This document shows, piece after piece, positions 18,113 through 27,576 of a DNA stretch of 46,597 nt. Below the pieces are notes generated by a model that ran no database searches, was not told the origin of the DNA, and saw only the letters and a list, made by a program, of their open reading frames with translations. Source of the stretch: Alcaligenaceae bacterium (lineage in GTDB: Bacteria > Pseudomonadota > Gammaproteobacteria > Burkholderiales > Burkholderiaceae_B); contig JAAYHN010000119.1 of NCBI GenBank assembly GCA_012735395.1, positions 1 to 46,597 of the forward strand, in the 5' to 3' direction. Both the position numbers and the translations under genes were made by a program. The number at the start of each line of letters is the position of its first letter. Within the stretch, counting starts at the first letter, position 1.

Positions 18113-18885
18113 GACGGTACACCCTCTTTCAAGGTTTCAAGCCCAAGGCCCGAACCCAGATAAATTTCCTTCACTTTCGGGTCATTGCGTATTTGTTCCG
18201 GTGTGCCTTCGGCAATCAGCCAGCCGGCTGCCAGCACCAGGATACGATCGGCATAGTTGAACACCACATCCATACTATGCTCGGTAAAAAGTACCCCCAT
18301 TTGGCGCTGCTGCGCCAGTTGGCGGGTCAAGGCCATTAACTCATTGCGTTCCTGCGGTGCCATGCCGGCAGTGGGCTCATCCATCAAGAGCAGCACCGGA
18401 TCATTGGCCAATGCCATGGCCAGCTCAACCCGTTTCACATCACCATAGGCCAGTTCACTGCAGGGACGATCGGCCTGTTCGGCCATGCCGACCTGCTCCA
18501 GCAAGGCCAATGCTTCCGGGCGGTACTGGGTATCCGCTGCCTTAACAAATGAAAAAATTCGCTGGTGATACGACAATAACGTCATTTGCACGTTTTCTGC
18601 CACCGTTAAGGAAGCAAAGGTCGCCGCAATCTGAAAGGTACGGCCTACCCCCCGTTTCCAGATATCACGCCCTTTCATGCCCAGAACAGGTTTACCATTA
18701 AGCAGCACGCTACCCGCATTGGCCGTGGTTTGCCCGCCCACCATATTGAAGGTAGTGGACTTGCCCGCCCCATTGGGGCCGATCAGGGCCAGCATCTCGC
18801 CTTTTTCCAGTGAAAAGCTCACGCCCTGCACGGCACGAAAAGCGCCATAGGCCTTATGCAGGTCATTAACCTCTAGCAGACTCAT
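18109..18885 (-). CDS. livG: branched-chain amino acid-type ABC transporter ATP-binding protein
   Basis: ALIGPNGAGKSTTFNMVGG, LLMDEPTAGMAPQERNEL; ATGA overlap with neighbours. Confidence 0.85.
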   Translation of the reverse strand: MSLLEVNDLHKAYGAFRAVQGVSFSLEKGEMLALIGPNGAGKSTTFNMVGGQTTANAGSVLLNGKPVLGMKGRDIWKRGVGRTFQIAATFASLTVAENVQMTLLSYHQRIFSFVKAADTQYRPEALALLEQVGMAEQADRPCSELAYGDVKRVELAMALANDPVLLLMDEPTAGMAPQERNELMALTRQLAQQRQMGVLFTEHSMDVVFNYADRILVLAAGWLIAEGTPEQIRNDPKVKEIYLGSGLGLETLKEGVPS

Positions 18886-20804
18886 GAACGACCTCCGGTA
18901 TTGCCAACCTTACCTGCCCTGCTTTTTTGCCAGTACGAAGAAAATGTACTGAAAAACCCCGCAATACCCTGCGGAAACAGCAACACCAGCAACAGAATTA
19001 CCAGGCCAAACAGGGCTTTCCAGTAACTGGTAATGCCCACCACATAATCATGCAGCAGGGTGTAGGAAAACGCCCCCACAATGGGCCCCAGCAAGGACTG
19101 TACGCCCCCCAGCAACACCATGACCAGGCCATCAATCGACTTGCTGATATGCAGTTCTTCGGGCGAAACACTGCCTTTGGAATACACATACAGCACCCCG
19201 GCCAGCCCGGCAAACAGGCCGGCAATGATGAAGGCCAGCCATTGTGTGCGCTTTACATGAATACCGATCGCATCACTGCGCAAAGCCGAATCACGCCCGG
19301 CACGCATGGCATAGCCAAATGGTGAAAACAGCAGCCGGCGCAACACCAGCACACTGCCTGCTACAATCACCAGCGTAAAGTAATAATAGGCCTGTGCGCT
19401 GCCCAGCCAGTCGGGTGGCCACAAACCAATCAGGCCATTGGAACCGCCGGTAAAACTGTCCCACTGGAACACGACCGACCAGGTAATCTGGGCAAAGGCA
19501 AGCGTAAGCATGGCCAGGTAAATACCGCTTAAACGGACGCAAAACCAGCCATACACCAGCGCCCCAAAAGCGGTGACCAAGGGCGCCAGAACCAGCGTGG
19601 CTTCCATGGGCAGGCCGGTTTTCAGCACAAGCAGGGCGGCGGCATAGGCCCCCAGGCCAAAATACGCGGCATGACCAAAAGTGTGCATGCCCGCCGGGCC
19701 GGTAATGAAATGCAGGCTGGCCGCAAACAGCACGGCAATCAGGGCATCCTGCATCAGGATCATTAAATAGGGGTAATCATTTTCCAGCAGGGGTACGGCC
19801 AGCAATAAGGCCAGCAACAGGCAGGCCGCCACTTTAAGGAACGGGCCTGCCCGACGGATAGGCGCTTCTATGGGGGCCGAATTGCGTGAGGCGGCCTGTT
19901 CCCTGCCCAGTAAGCCCCACGGCCTGAACACCAGTACCAGCACCATAATCAGGAACTCAACCACCATGGTTAACTGGGAAAACTCGATTTGCAGGCCCGC
20001 AATATGTACCGTGCCCAGCCAGATACAAATGGCCTTCATTTCGGTAATCAGCAAGGCCGCCAGGAAAGCACCGGTAATGGAACCCATGCCCCCCACCACC
20101 ACCACGGCAAAGGCATCGCCAATAATCCGCATGTCCAGCCCCAGGCTGGCCGGTTCATTGGGCAATTCCAGCGCCCCACCCAAACCGACCAGAAAAGAAC
20201 CCAGTGCGAACACACCAGTAAACAGCCAGGCCTGGTTCACCCCCAGTGCCCCCAGCATTTCCTTGTCTTGCGTGGCCGCACGCACAAACGTCCCCCAGCG
20301 GGTACGGTTCAGCAGCCACCACAATAGCAGCAGTACCAGCGGGCCAACCACCATCAGGAAAATATTATAGGTTGGAAACATCCGGCCCAGAACGGACACC
20401 GCGCCCTCAAGCCCCGGTGCCTGCATGCCCAGCAGGTCTTCCGGCCCCCAAAACCAGTGGGCGGCATCACTGGCAATCAAGACCAGCGCAAAGGTTGCCA
20501 GTAACTGGAACAGTTCAGGCGCCCGGTAAATGCGCCGTAGCAGGAAAATTTCAATTAGCACGCCCAACGCGGCCACCATCAGCCCCGCTGCAATCAGGCT
20601 GCCCCAGAAACCCAGTGCCGTTGCCCCCAGCCATGAGGTTAACGAATAGGCAATATAAATGCCCAGCATATACAGGGAACCATGGGCAAAATTGATAATC
20701 CGGGTGACCCCGAAAATCAGGGACAGCCCGGCAGCCACCAAAAACAGGGATGAGGTCCCTGCCAGCCCGTTCAATAACTGAACGATTAAACCCGATGCAT
20801 CCAT
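18882..20804 (-). CDS. fused LivH-LivM ABC permease
   Basis: 640 aa: N-half LivH-like (LSLIFGVTRIINFAHGSLYMLG), C-half LivM-like (SLHFITGPAGMHTFGHAAYFGLGAYAAALL). Confidence 0.85.
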   Translation of the reverse strand: MDASGLIVQLLNGLAGTSSLFLVAAGLSLIFGVTRIINFAHGSLYMLGIYIAYSLTSWLGATALGFWGSLIAAGLMVAALGVLIEIFLLRRIYRAPELFQLLATFALVLIASDAAHWFWGPEDLLGMQAPGLEGAVSVLGRMFPTYNIFLMVVGPLVLLLLWWLLNRTRWGTFVRAATQDKEMLGALGVNQAWLFTGVFALGSFLVGLGGALELPNEPASLGLDMRIIGDAFAVVVVGGMGSITGAFLAALLITEMKAICIWLGTVHIAGLQIEFSQLTMVVEFLIMVLVLVFRPWGLLGREQAASRNSAPIEAPIRRAGPFLKVAACLLLALLLAVPLLENDYPYLMILMQDALIAVLFAASLHFITGPAGMHTFGHAAYFGLGAYAAALLVLKTGLPMEATLVLAPLVTAFGALVYGWFCVRLSGIYLAMLTLAFAQITWSVVFQWDSFTGGSNGLIGLWPPDWLGSAQAYYYFTLVIVAGSVLVLRRLLFSPFGYAMRAGRDSALRSDAIGIHVKRTQWLAFIIAGLFAGLAGVLYVYSKGSVSPEELHISKSIDGLVMVLLGGVQSLLGPIVGAFSYTLLHDYVVGITSYWKALFGLVILLLVLLFPQGIAGFFSTFSSYWQKSRAGKVGNTGGRS

Positions 20805-20810
20805 TATGAT

Positions 20811-22028
20811 TTATTCGGCAGGACGCAGTTTTTTCACTTCCTCATCGGAAGGCTGTACATCTTTGCCATCGACATAGCGGATATCGGTCATGATGCCTTT
20901 GCCGTCTTTCACGTCTAGCCTGCCCACATAAGCCCCCATGGTAGACTGGTTGTCAATATCACGGTACACGATTTCACCAAAAGGCGTTGGCACTTTCAGG
21001 CCCTTGAAAGCCTGTATCAGGGCTTCGGTATCGGTGGAACCGGCCACCTTGATGCCTTCGGCCAGTGACATGATCATGGCATAACCCACGATGGAACCGG
21101 CACGCGGGTAATCATTGAATTTTTTCTGGTAGGCCTGCAGGAAAGCATTGTGTTCAGGGGTGTCAATCGCGTACCAGGGGTAGCCCGTCACGAACCAGCC
21201 TTTAGGGGTATCTTCACCCAACGGGTCCAGGTATTCGGGTTCACCGGTTAACAGGCTCACGGTTGGCAAACCATCAAGAATCTGGCGGGTTTTACCGGCG
21301 CGTACAAACTTGGTTAAGTCAGTGCTGAACAACACATTGAAAAGTGCATCGGGTTTGGCATCGGCCAGCGCCTGCACCACGTTGCCGGCATCAATCTTGT
21401 TCAAGGTCACGGCCTGTTCAGAAACAAACTCGACATCGGGCTGCTGTTCTTTCAGCAGTTTTTTGAAAGACTCGATCGCAGACTGGCCATATTCATAGTT
21501 GGGATAAACCAGCGCCCAGCGCTTCTTGTTCATTTTGACCGCTTCGGGAATTAACATGGCCACTTTCATGTAGGTGGAATCACGCAGGCGGTAGGTATAG
21601 CGATTGCCGTTTTCCCAAACGATTTTATCGGTAAGGGGCTCACCGGCCAGGAAGAATACTTTTTTCTGGCGGGCAAAATCGGCCAGTGCCAGCCCGATAT
21701 TGGACAGGAAACTGCCGGTTAACACGTCTACCCTGTCACGGGTAATGAGTTGCTGGGCTTCACGGATGGCATTGCCCTGGTTGCCGGCATCGTCACGAAT
21801 CAACACTTCAACTTTCTTGCCGTTCAGGCCACCGGCCTGATTGATTTGTTCAACGGCCAAGTCAATCCCTTTTTTATAGGGCTCCAGAAACGCGGGAATG
21901 GTTTTATAGCTGTTAATTTCACCAATGCGGATAACATCCTGTGCATAAGCCGTGGCAGATGCCGATACGGCAAGCAGTGACGCGATACCCCATTGCCGGA
22001 TGTTGCTGGAAAATGTTTTGATGACCAT
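20811..22028 (-). CDS. branched-chain amino acid-type ABC transporter substrate-binding protein
   Basis: Signal peptide; IRIGEINSYKTIPAFLEPYKKGIDLAVEQINQAGGLNGKKVEVLIRDDAG; start at 22028 preferred for upstream GGAG (ORF opens at 22061). Confidence 0.85.
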   Translation of the reverse strand: MVIKTFSSNIRQWGIASLLAVSASATAYAQDVIRIGEINSYKTIPAFLEPYKKGIDLAVEQINQAGGLNGKKVEVLIRDDAGNQGNAIREAQQLITRDRVDVLTGSFLSNIGLALADFARQKKVFFLAGEPLTDKIVWENGNRYTYRLRDSTYMKVAMLIPEAVKMNKKRWALVYPNYEYGQSAIESFKKLLKEQQPDVEFVSEQAVTLNKIDAGNVVQALADAKPDALFNVLFSTDLTKFVRAGKTRQILDGLPTVSLLTGEPEYLDPLGEDTPKGWFVTGYPWYAIDTPEHNAFLQAYQKKFNDYPRAGSIVGYAMIMSLAEGIKVAGSTDTEALIQAFKGLKVPTPFGEIVYRDIDNQSTMGAYVGRLDVKDGKGIMTDIRYVDGKDVQPSDEEVKKLRPAE

Positions 22029-22250
22029 ATTTGTTGACTCCATGCCACTTGCAATATACATCTTATCAATAAGCTTATTACTGAAGAATTGGAAAAACAG
22101 GGTTTTAAGCTGAAAAACCCGAAATTAATAGTAATTTACCGCTTTTTGATAAAAAAAAAGAAGATTGTTTGATTATATTCAAGAAATTATTTTGCTTTCT
22201 TTTGTAGAATAAGAAATTCTTTTTAATAACTCCAACAGGTCAAATCGTTT

Positions 22251-23027
22251 ATGGCTGCTGCTTTTCTTGAAGGCAAAGTATTAAGTGTCCACCACTGGAC
22301 CGATCGTCTTTTCAGTTTCACTACCACCCGGGACCAGGCCCTTCGTTTTAACAATGGCCATTTCACCATGATTGGATTACCGGTTAATGGCAAACCCCTG
22401 CTGCGTGCCTACAGTATTGCCAGCGCAAACTACGAAGAACATCTCGAGTTCCTCAGCATCAAGGTGCCCGACGGCCCGCTGACCTCCCGTTTGCAACATA
22501 TCCAGGTGGGCGACAACATCATTATTGGCCGCAAGCCAACCGGCACGCTGGTCATTGATTACCTGCTGCCTGGCAAACGCCTGTATTTGCTGTCTACCGG
22601 CACAGGCCTGGCACCGTTCTTAAGTATTATTCGCGACCCTGAAACCTACGAGCGCTTTGAAGAAGTCATCCTGGTTCATGGTGTCCGTTTTGTGAACGAA
22701 CTGTGCTACCACGATTATTTCCTCAATGAACTGCCCAAACACGAGTTCCTGGGTGAAATGATCAGCAAACAGCTTAAATACTACCCTACCGTTACCCGTG
22801 AACCCTTCCGCAACGAAGGCCGCATCACCAATTTAATCAATAACGGCAAACTGTTCACAGACCTTAACGTGCCAACCCTTAATGCAGCCGAAGACCGCAT
22901 CATGATCTGCGGCAGCCCTGCCTTGCTGCGTGACCTTAAACCCATGCTGGAAGAACGCGGGTTTGAAGAGGGCAGTACCTCTACCCCCGGGGCTTATGTG
23001 GTTGAGCGCGCTTTCGTAGACCAATAA
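22251..23027 (+). CDS. fpr: ferredoxin--NADP+ reductase
   Basis: LRAYSIASANYEEHLEFLSIKVPDGPLTSRLQ, LLSTGTGLAPFLSIIRD, RIMICGSPALLRD, C-terminal VVERAFVDQ. Confidence 0.9.
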   Translation: MAAAFLEGKVLSVHHWTDRLFSFTTTRDQALRFNNGHFTMIGLPVNGKPLLRAYSIASANYEEHLEFLSIKVPDGPLTSRLQHIQVGDNIIIGRKPTGTLVIDYLLPGKRLYLLSTGTGLAPFLSIIRDPETYERFEEVILVHGVRFVNELCYHDYFLNELPKHEFLGEMISKQLKYYPTVTREPFRNEGRITNLINNGKLFTDLNVPTLNAAEDRIMICGSPALLRDLKPMLEERGFEEGSTSTPGAYVVERAFVDQ

Positions 23028-23059
23028 TCCAATCAAGTCCAATCATTGCTTGACACCCG

Positions 23060-23109
23060 AATCGCTGTTGCTTGACGCTTAAGGCTTTAACAGGAACAGC
23101 GATTTTTTT
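23060..23109 (+). terminator. Rho-independent terminator for fpr
   Basis: AATCGCTGTT (23060-23069) / AACAGCGATT (23095-23104) then TTTTT; runs into the 3' end of the convergent helicase ORF. Confidence 0.65.
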
Positions 23110-24899
23110 GTGCGGGTAATGGCCACATAGAAACGGTTTCGTTCAATGCCGGCATCATTGCCACGGTTGCAAAAGCCATGGGTGTCCGCGTTATAAACCA
23201 GCACCTCATCAAACTCCCTGCCCTTGGCTTCGCTCACGGTATACAGGCGAATGCCGCCCCGCGTTTTCCAGCTGGCGGCTATTTTTGCATATAAGGCGGG
23301 CCACTGTTCAAGCGTCGCTTCGTGCCGCAGCAGAAACTGCAACAGGCCCTGCCAGGAACACCAGGCTGTTTGTTCCAGCACCCTGTCAGGCCTGGTCTGA
23401 TGGCTGAAAACGCCTGACATTTTCACAAAGGTTTCCAGCTCCAGCGACAAAGCGGCCTTGCTGTCTTTCTGCTGCAACCACCATTGCAGCGCTGTTTTCA
23501 TGTCTTCGGTAAAGGCTTCACCTTTGGCCGAACCCCCGCGTAAATGCATATCCAGGTACATGCGTAAACTGCCCGGCACCGCTTTATGGGCAATTTCATG
23601 CCGGGCCTGCTCATCAAGCAGGCAATGCGGCAAGGAAAGAAACTGCCACACCGCTTCATTCAGTTTTTTAACCGTGGTCTGGACATGCGGGAAACGTACC
23701 GCATATAAATAAACCATCATACTAACCGCAAATGAATTCAGCAGCGGATACGTTAACGCAATATTCTCATGGCCACTGTTCAGCAAATCAAACGCGGCAC
23801 GTACTTTATCGGCCCCGTTACGGCACACTACCGCCAAATGGGACAGGCGGGCGGGTTTAATTTGCCGCAATACCTCTGCTATTTCTGTATTGGCAACACT
23901 GATGGTGGTTTTATGGCGTGCGGCCGAGGTCATGTCCCGTTTGCTTAACTGGCCGGCCATGGTGGCCAGTGCCGCGCCAAAGCGATGGCTGCTTAAGGTA
24001 TGAATGATACGGGCCGAATAATGCCGGACATAGCTGTTAAACACGGCATCGGTATCGGTGCCGCGCCAGGCGAAGATATTTTGCATGCGATCACCAACCG
24101 CCAGAATACGGGCATTCGGGCTTAACACCTTGAACAGGAAAGCCAGCTGCAGGGGGGTGGTGTCATGAAACTCGTCGATAAAAACAAAACGGTAGCCACC
24201 CATATAGCGGCTATCCAGCGTTTCCGCCTCCAGCCGCTCAAGCAAATCAAAAGCGGCTTCGGAAATCAGCCTGAAACCAAACACGCCATTTCTTTGTGCC
24301 GGGGCTATATACGGATCCAGCAACTCGGCTTCCGTTCCTTCGTCGGGGCCGGGCCAATGGGCCCGATATGAATCATAGGCATAAAAAACACGCCGCACGA
24401 AAGGGTAATCAAAGTTGAGCTTGCCTTCACAGATAAACTCGCCGTCTTCCCGTGATTCGGCTTCATTGGCACGTGAAGCACGGAAAAAATCCAGGTCATC
24501 CATGAGCGCATTCATGTGTTCTTCATTAATCTGTGGCGCCGTGAATGCTTCGTCAAAGCCTTCTTCGCAAGCTTCTTCAACCAGTTGCGGCAACAGTTCA
24601 CGAATCACGGCATCACGGGAAAGCACATAACGTTCATCGCCCAGGCGGCGTAATAACTGGTGCGCCAGGCCATCAATGGTGGTGATGGTAAGGTTGGGCT
24701 GTTCTGCCGAGACAAGGCCACGGCTTGCCATATACCCGCCTAACACATCACGCCCGGCACGGCTGAATGTCATTAACAGGGTGGGCGCACCCGCCACACA
24801 ATGCCGGGCTTCTTCTGCAATCAGGGTGGATTTCCCGCTGCCGGCCACCCCTTCCACCAGCAAGGCTTTTTCCGGGTAATGATTGAACAGATTATCCAT
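23079..24899 (-). CDS. UvrD/Rep-like superfamily 1 helicase
   Basis: VEGVAGSGKSTLIAEEA Walker A, FVFIDEFHDTTPLQLAF motif II, AVGDRMQNIFAWRGTD motif III, GREFDEVLVYNAD, FYVAITRTKKSLFLL motif VI. Confidence 0.85.
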   Translation of the reverse strand: MDNLFNHYPEKALLVEGVAGSGKSTLIAEEARHCVAGAPTLLMTFSRAGRDVLGGYMASRGLVSAEQPNLTITTIDGLAHQLLRRLGDERYVLSRDAVIRELLPQLVEEACEEGFDEAFTAPQINEEHMNALMDDLDFFRASRANEAESREDGEFICEGKLNFDYPFVRRVFYAYDSYRAHWPGPDEGTEAELLDPYIAPAQRNGVFGFRLISEAAFDLLERLEAETLDSRYMGGYRFVFIDEFHDTTPLQLAFLFKVLSPNARILAVGDRMQNIFAWRGTDTDAVFNSYVRHYSARIIHTLSSHRFGAALATMAGQLSKRDMTSAARHKTTISVANTEIAEVLRQIKPARLSHLAVVCRNGADKVRAAFDLLNSGHENIALTYPLLNSFAVSMMVYLYAVRFPHVQTTVKKLNEAVWQFLSLPHCLLDEQARHEIAHKAVPGSLRMYLDMHLRGGSAKGEAFTEDMKTALQWWLQQKDSKAALSLELETFVKMSGVFSHQTRPDRVLEQTAWCSWQGLLQFLLRHEATLEQWPALYAKIAASWKTRGGIRLYTVSEAKGREFDEVLVYNADTHGFCNRGNDAGIERNRFYVAITRTKKSLFLLKP

Positions 24900-24961
24900 T
24901 AACAGGTTCTTTTTTAAAGTGAATGCCTGCGCCTTTTGTATAGGCGCGCATTTGTATTGTA

Positions 24962-25001
24962 TTTTACTAAAAATAAATATCGCTTTTTACTAAAAGTAAA
25001 A
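24962..25001. promoter_or_regulatory. tandem operator-like palindromes upstream of malate synthase G / helicase
   Basis: TTTTACT-AAA-AGTAAAA (24985-25001, perfect) and TTTTACT-AAA-AATAAAT (24962-24978, degenerate), 23 bp apart. Confidence 0.5.
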
Positions 25002-25104
25002 ACTGTGTTTACCTCTATTGTATTGAGGCTTATAGTGCGTCGCGTCATAATAGCATTAACACAATCAAACTATACTCAGAAAACATTACATACAGGAGCC
25101 CGAC

Positions 25105-27285
25105 ATGAGCAACAGAACCCAAAGCCATCGTTTGCAGGTTGCAACCGAACTTAAAGAATTTATTGATACCCACGCCCTGCCCGGCACCGGTGTAGACCAG
25201 GCCGCTTTCTGGCAAGGGTTTGATGCACTCATTCACGATCTGGCCCCTGAAAACAAGGCCTTGCTGGCCGAACGCGACCGTATCCAGGCCGAAATGGACA
25301 ACTGGTACCGTGCCAACCCCGGCCCCATTCAAGACATGGCCGCTTACAAGGCTTTCCTGAAAGAAATCGGTTACCTGAAAGACGTGCCCGCCGATTTCAA
25401 GGTCAGCACCGCCAATATTGATTACGACATTTCCGACCAGGGTGGCCCACAGCTGGTGGTACCCATTACCAATGCCCGTTATGCCCTGAACGCCGCCAAT
25501 GCCCGCTGGGGCAGTCTGTACGATGCCCTGTACGGCACCGATGCCATCAGTGAAGAAGACGGTGCCGGCAACACCGGTGGCTATAACCCGGTACGTGGTG
25601 AAAAGGTCATTGCCTATGGCCGCGACTTCCTTGACCAAAGCATCCCGCTGGCCAAGGGTTCACACAAAGACGTGACCCAATACAGCGCCGGCAATGGCGA
25701 ATTTTCTGCCACGCTTAACGATGGCAGCCAAACCACGCTGGCCGAGCCAGACTGCTTCCTGGGTTATCGCGGCGATGCTGCCAATCCCGAAGCTATTGTG
25801 CTCAGGCATAACGGCCTGCATTTCGAAATCCAGATTGACCGCAACCACCCCATTGGCAAACAGGATCCGGCTGGTGTCAAAGACCTGCTGCTGGAAGCCG
25901 CATTAAGCTCCATCATGGATTGTGAAGACTCCATTGCCGCCGTTGATGCCGAAGACAAAGTCCTTGCTTACCGCAACTGGCTGGGCCTTATGGACGGCAC
26001 CTTAAGTGAAACCTTTAGCAAAAACGGCAAAAACCTTACCCGTACCCTGAACCCTGACCGCCAGTACACCAGCAAAACCGGTGAAGCCGCAACACTGCAT
26101 GGCCGCTCGCTCATGTTTATCCGTAACGTTGGCCATTTAATGAGCAACCCGGCCATTCTTGATGCCAACGGCAATGAAGTGCCCGAAGGTATTATGGATG
26201 CCGTCATTACCAGCCTGATTGCCATTCACGACCTGAAACGCAAAAACGGCAACTCACGCACCGGTTCCATTTATATTGTCAAACCCAAAATGCACGGCCC
26301 TGATGAAGTCGCTTTCGCCAACAAGCTGTTCAACCGTACCGAACAGCTGCTGGGCCTGGCACCCAACACCATCAAGATGGGTGTCATGGACGAAGAGCGC
26401 CGCACCAGTGTCAACCTGAAAGCCTGCGTCTTTGAAGCCAAAGAACGGATCGCCTTCATCAACACCGGTTTTCTTGACCGCACCGGCGATGAAATCCATA
26501 CGTCCATGGAGGCCGGCCCGGTTATCCGCAAGGCAGACATCAAGCAAACCGCCTGGATCGACGCCTACGAGCGCAATAACGTGCAAACCGGCCTGTCCTG
26601 CGGCCTGGTGGGCAAGGCGCAAATTGGTAAAGGCATGTGGGCCATGCCCGATTTAATGGCAGCCATGATTGAACAGAAAATCGGTCACCTGAAAGCGGGT
26701 GCCAATACCGCCTGGGTACCGTCTCCCACGGCAGCTACCCTGCACGCCATGCACTACCACCAGGTAGACGTTAAAAAAGTGCAGCAAAGCCTTGAGGGCG
26801 ATACTTCAAATTATCTTGACCGCATCCTTACCATTCCGGTTGCCGAAAACACCAACTGGAGCGAGGCCGAGAAACAGGAAGAACTGGATAACAACGTACA
26901 GGGTATCCTGGGGTACGTGGTACGCTGGGTTGACCAGGGCATTGGTTGCTCGAAAGTGCCCGATATCCATAATATCGGCTTAATGGAAGACCGCGCCACC
27001 CTGCGTATTTCCAGCCAGCACATTGCCAACTGGCTGCGCCATCATATCGTGACCGAAGAACAGGTGCGCAACACCCTGGAACGCATGGCCGCGGTGGTAG
27101 ACAAACAAAACGAAGGCGATGCGGCTTACCGCCCCATGGTGGGCAATTTTGAAACCTCAGCCGCTTTCAAGGCAGCCAGCGACCTGATCTTCAAGGGCCT
27201 GACCCAACCTAACGGTTATACCGAACCCTTGCTGCATCAATGGCGTCAGGTTGCCAAGGCACAAAACGAAGTGCCTGCCAATTAA
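25105..27285 (+). CDS. glcB: malate synthase G
   Basis: 726 aa; [68 protein letters not shown]. Confidence 0.95.
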   Translation: MSNRTQSHRLQVATELKEFIDTHALPGTGVDQAAFWQGFDALIHDLAPENKALLAERDRIQAEMDNWYRANPGPIQDMAAYKAFLKEIGYLKDVPADFKVSTANIDYDISDQGGPQLVVPITNARYALNAANARWGSLYDALYGTDAISEEDGAGNTGGYNPVRGEKVIAYGRDFLDQSIPLAKGSHKDVTQYSAGNGEFSATLNDGSQTTLAEPDCFLGYRGDAANPEAIVLRHNGLHFEIQIDRNHPIGKQDPAGVKDLLLEAALSSIMDCEDSIAAVDAEDKVLAYRNWLGLMDGTLSETFSKNGKNLTRTLNPDRQYTSKTGEAATLHGRSLMFIRNVGHLMSNPAILDANGNEVPEGIMDAVITSLIAIHDLKRKNGNSRTGSIYIVKPKMHGPDEVAFANKLFNRTEQLLGLAPNTIKMGVMDEERRTSVNLKACVFEAKERIAFINTGFLDRTGDEIHTSMEAGPVIRKADIKQTAWIDAYERNNVQTGLSCGLVGKAQIGKGMWAMPDLMAAMIEQKIGHLKAGANTAWVPSPTAATLHAMHYHQVDVKKVQQSLEGDTSNYLDRILTIPVAENTNWSEAEKQEELDNNVQGILGYVVRWVDQGIGCSKVPDIHNIGLMEDRATLRISSQHIANWLRHHIVTEEQVRNTLERMAAVVDKQNEGDAAYRPMVGNFETSAAFKAASDLIFKGLTQPNGYTEPLLHQWRQVAKAQNEVPAN

Positions 27286-27344
27286 AGCAGCCGTTTAACC
27301 CGTCTTGTCTTATTTAAAGAACGGGTTTGCCACATATGGCACTC

Positions 27345-27378
27345 AAGCCGGTTCAGTTCATTGCTGAACCGGCTTTTT
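27345..27378 (+). terminator. Rho-independent terminator after malate synthase G
   Basis: AAGCCGGTTCAG (27345-27356) / CTGAACCGGCTT (27364-27375) followed by TTT. Confidence 0.85.
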
Positions 27379-27519
27379 CATCAAAAAACCGGTTTCAGTA
27401 TCATTCAAACAACACAATAACAATTGGATACAAACCACATAAAAATCGCTATCTCCCTCTGCATAACAGTCTTTTTCATTCAACCTGGCGTCATTGCCCT
27501 TTAAAATTTTATTGAGCCT

Positions 27520-27538
27520 AATAATAAGAACAATTACT
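27520..27538. promoter_or_regulatory. candidate Fur box
   Basis: AATAATAAGAACAATTACT matches 12/19 of GATAATGATAATCATTATC by eye; 38 bp upstream of a TonB siderophore receptor. Confidence 0.45.
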
Positions 27539-27576
27539 ATTACGATTTATTATAAATCTTGAGACTTGCACTAACC

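Noticed and set aside
25045-25638. 197-aa minus-strand ORF opposite malate synthase G
   Set aside because: Shadow ORF; malate synthase G reading frame is unambiguous.
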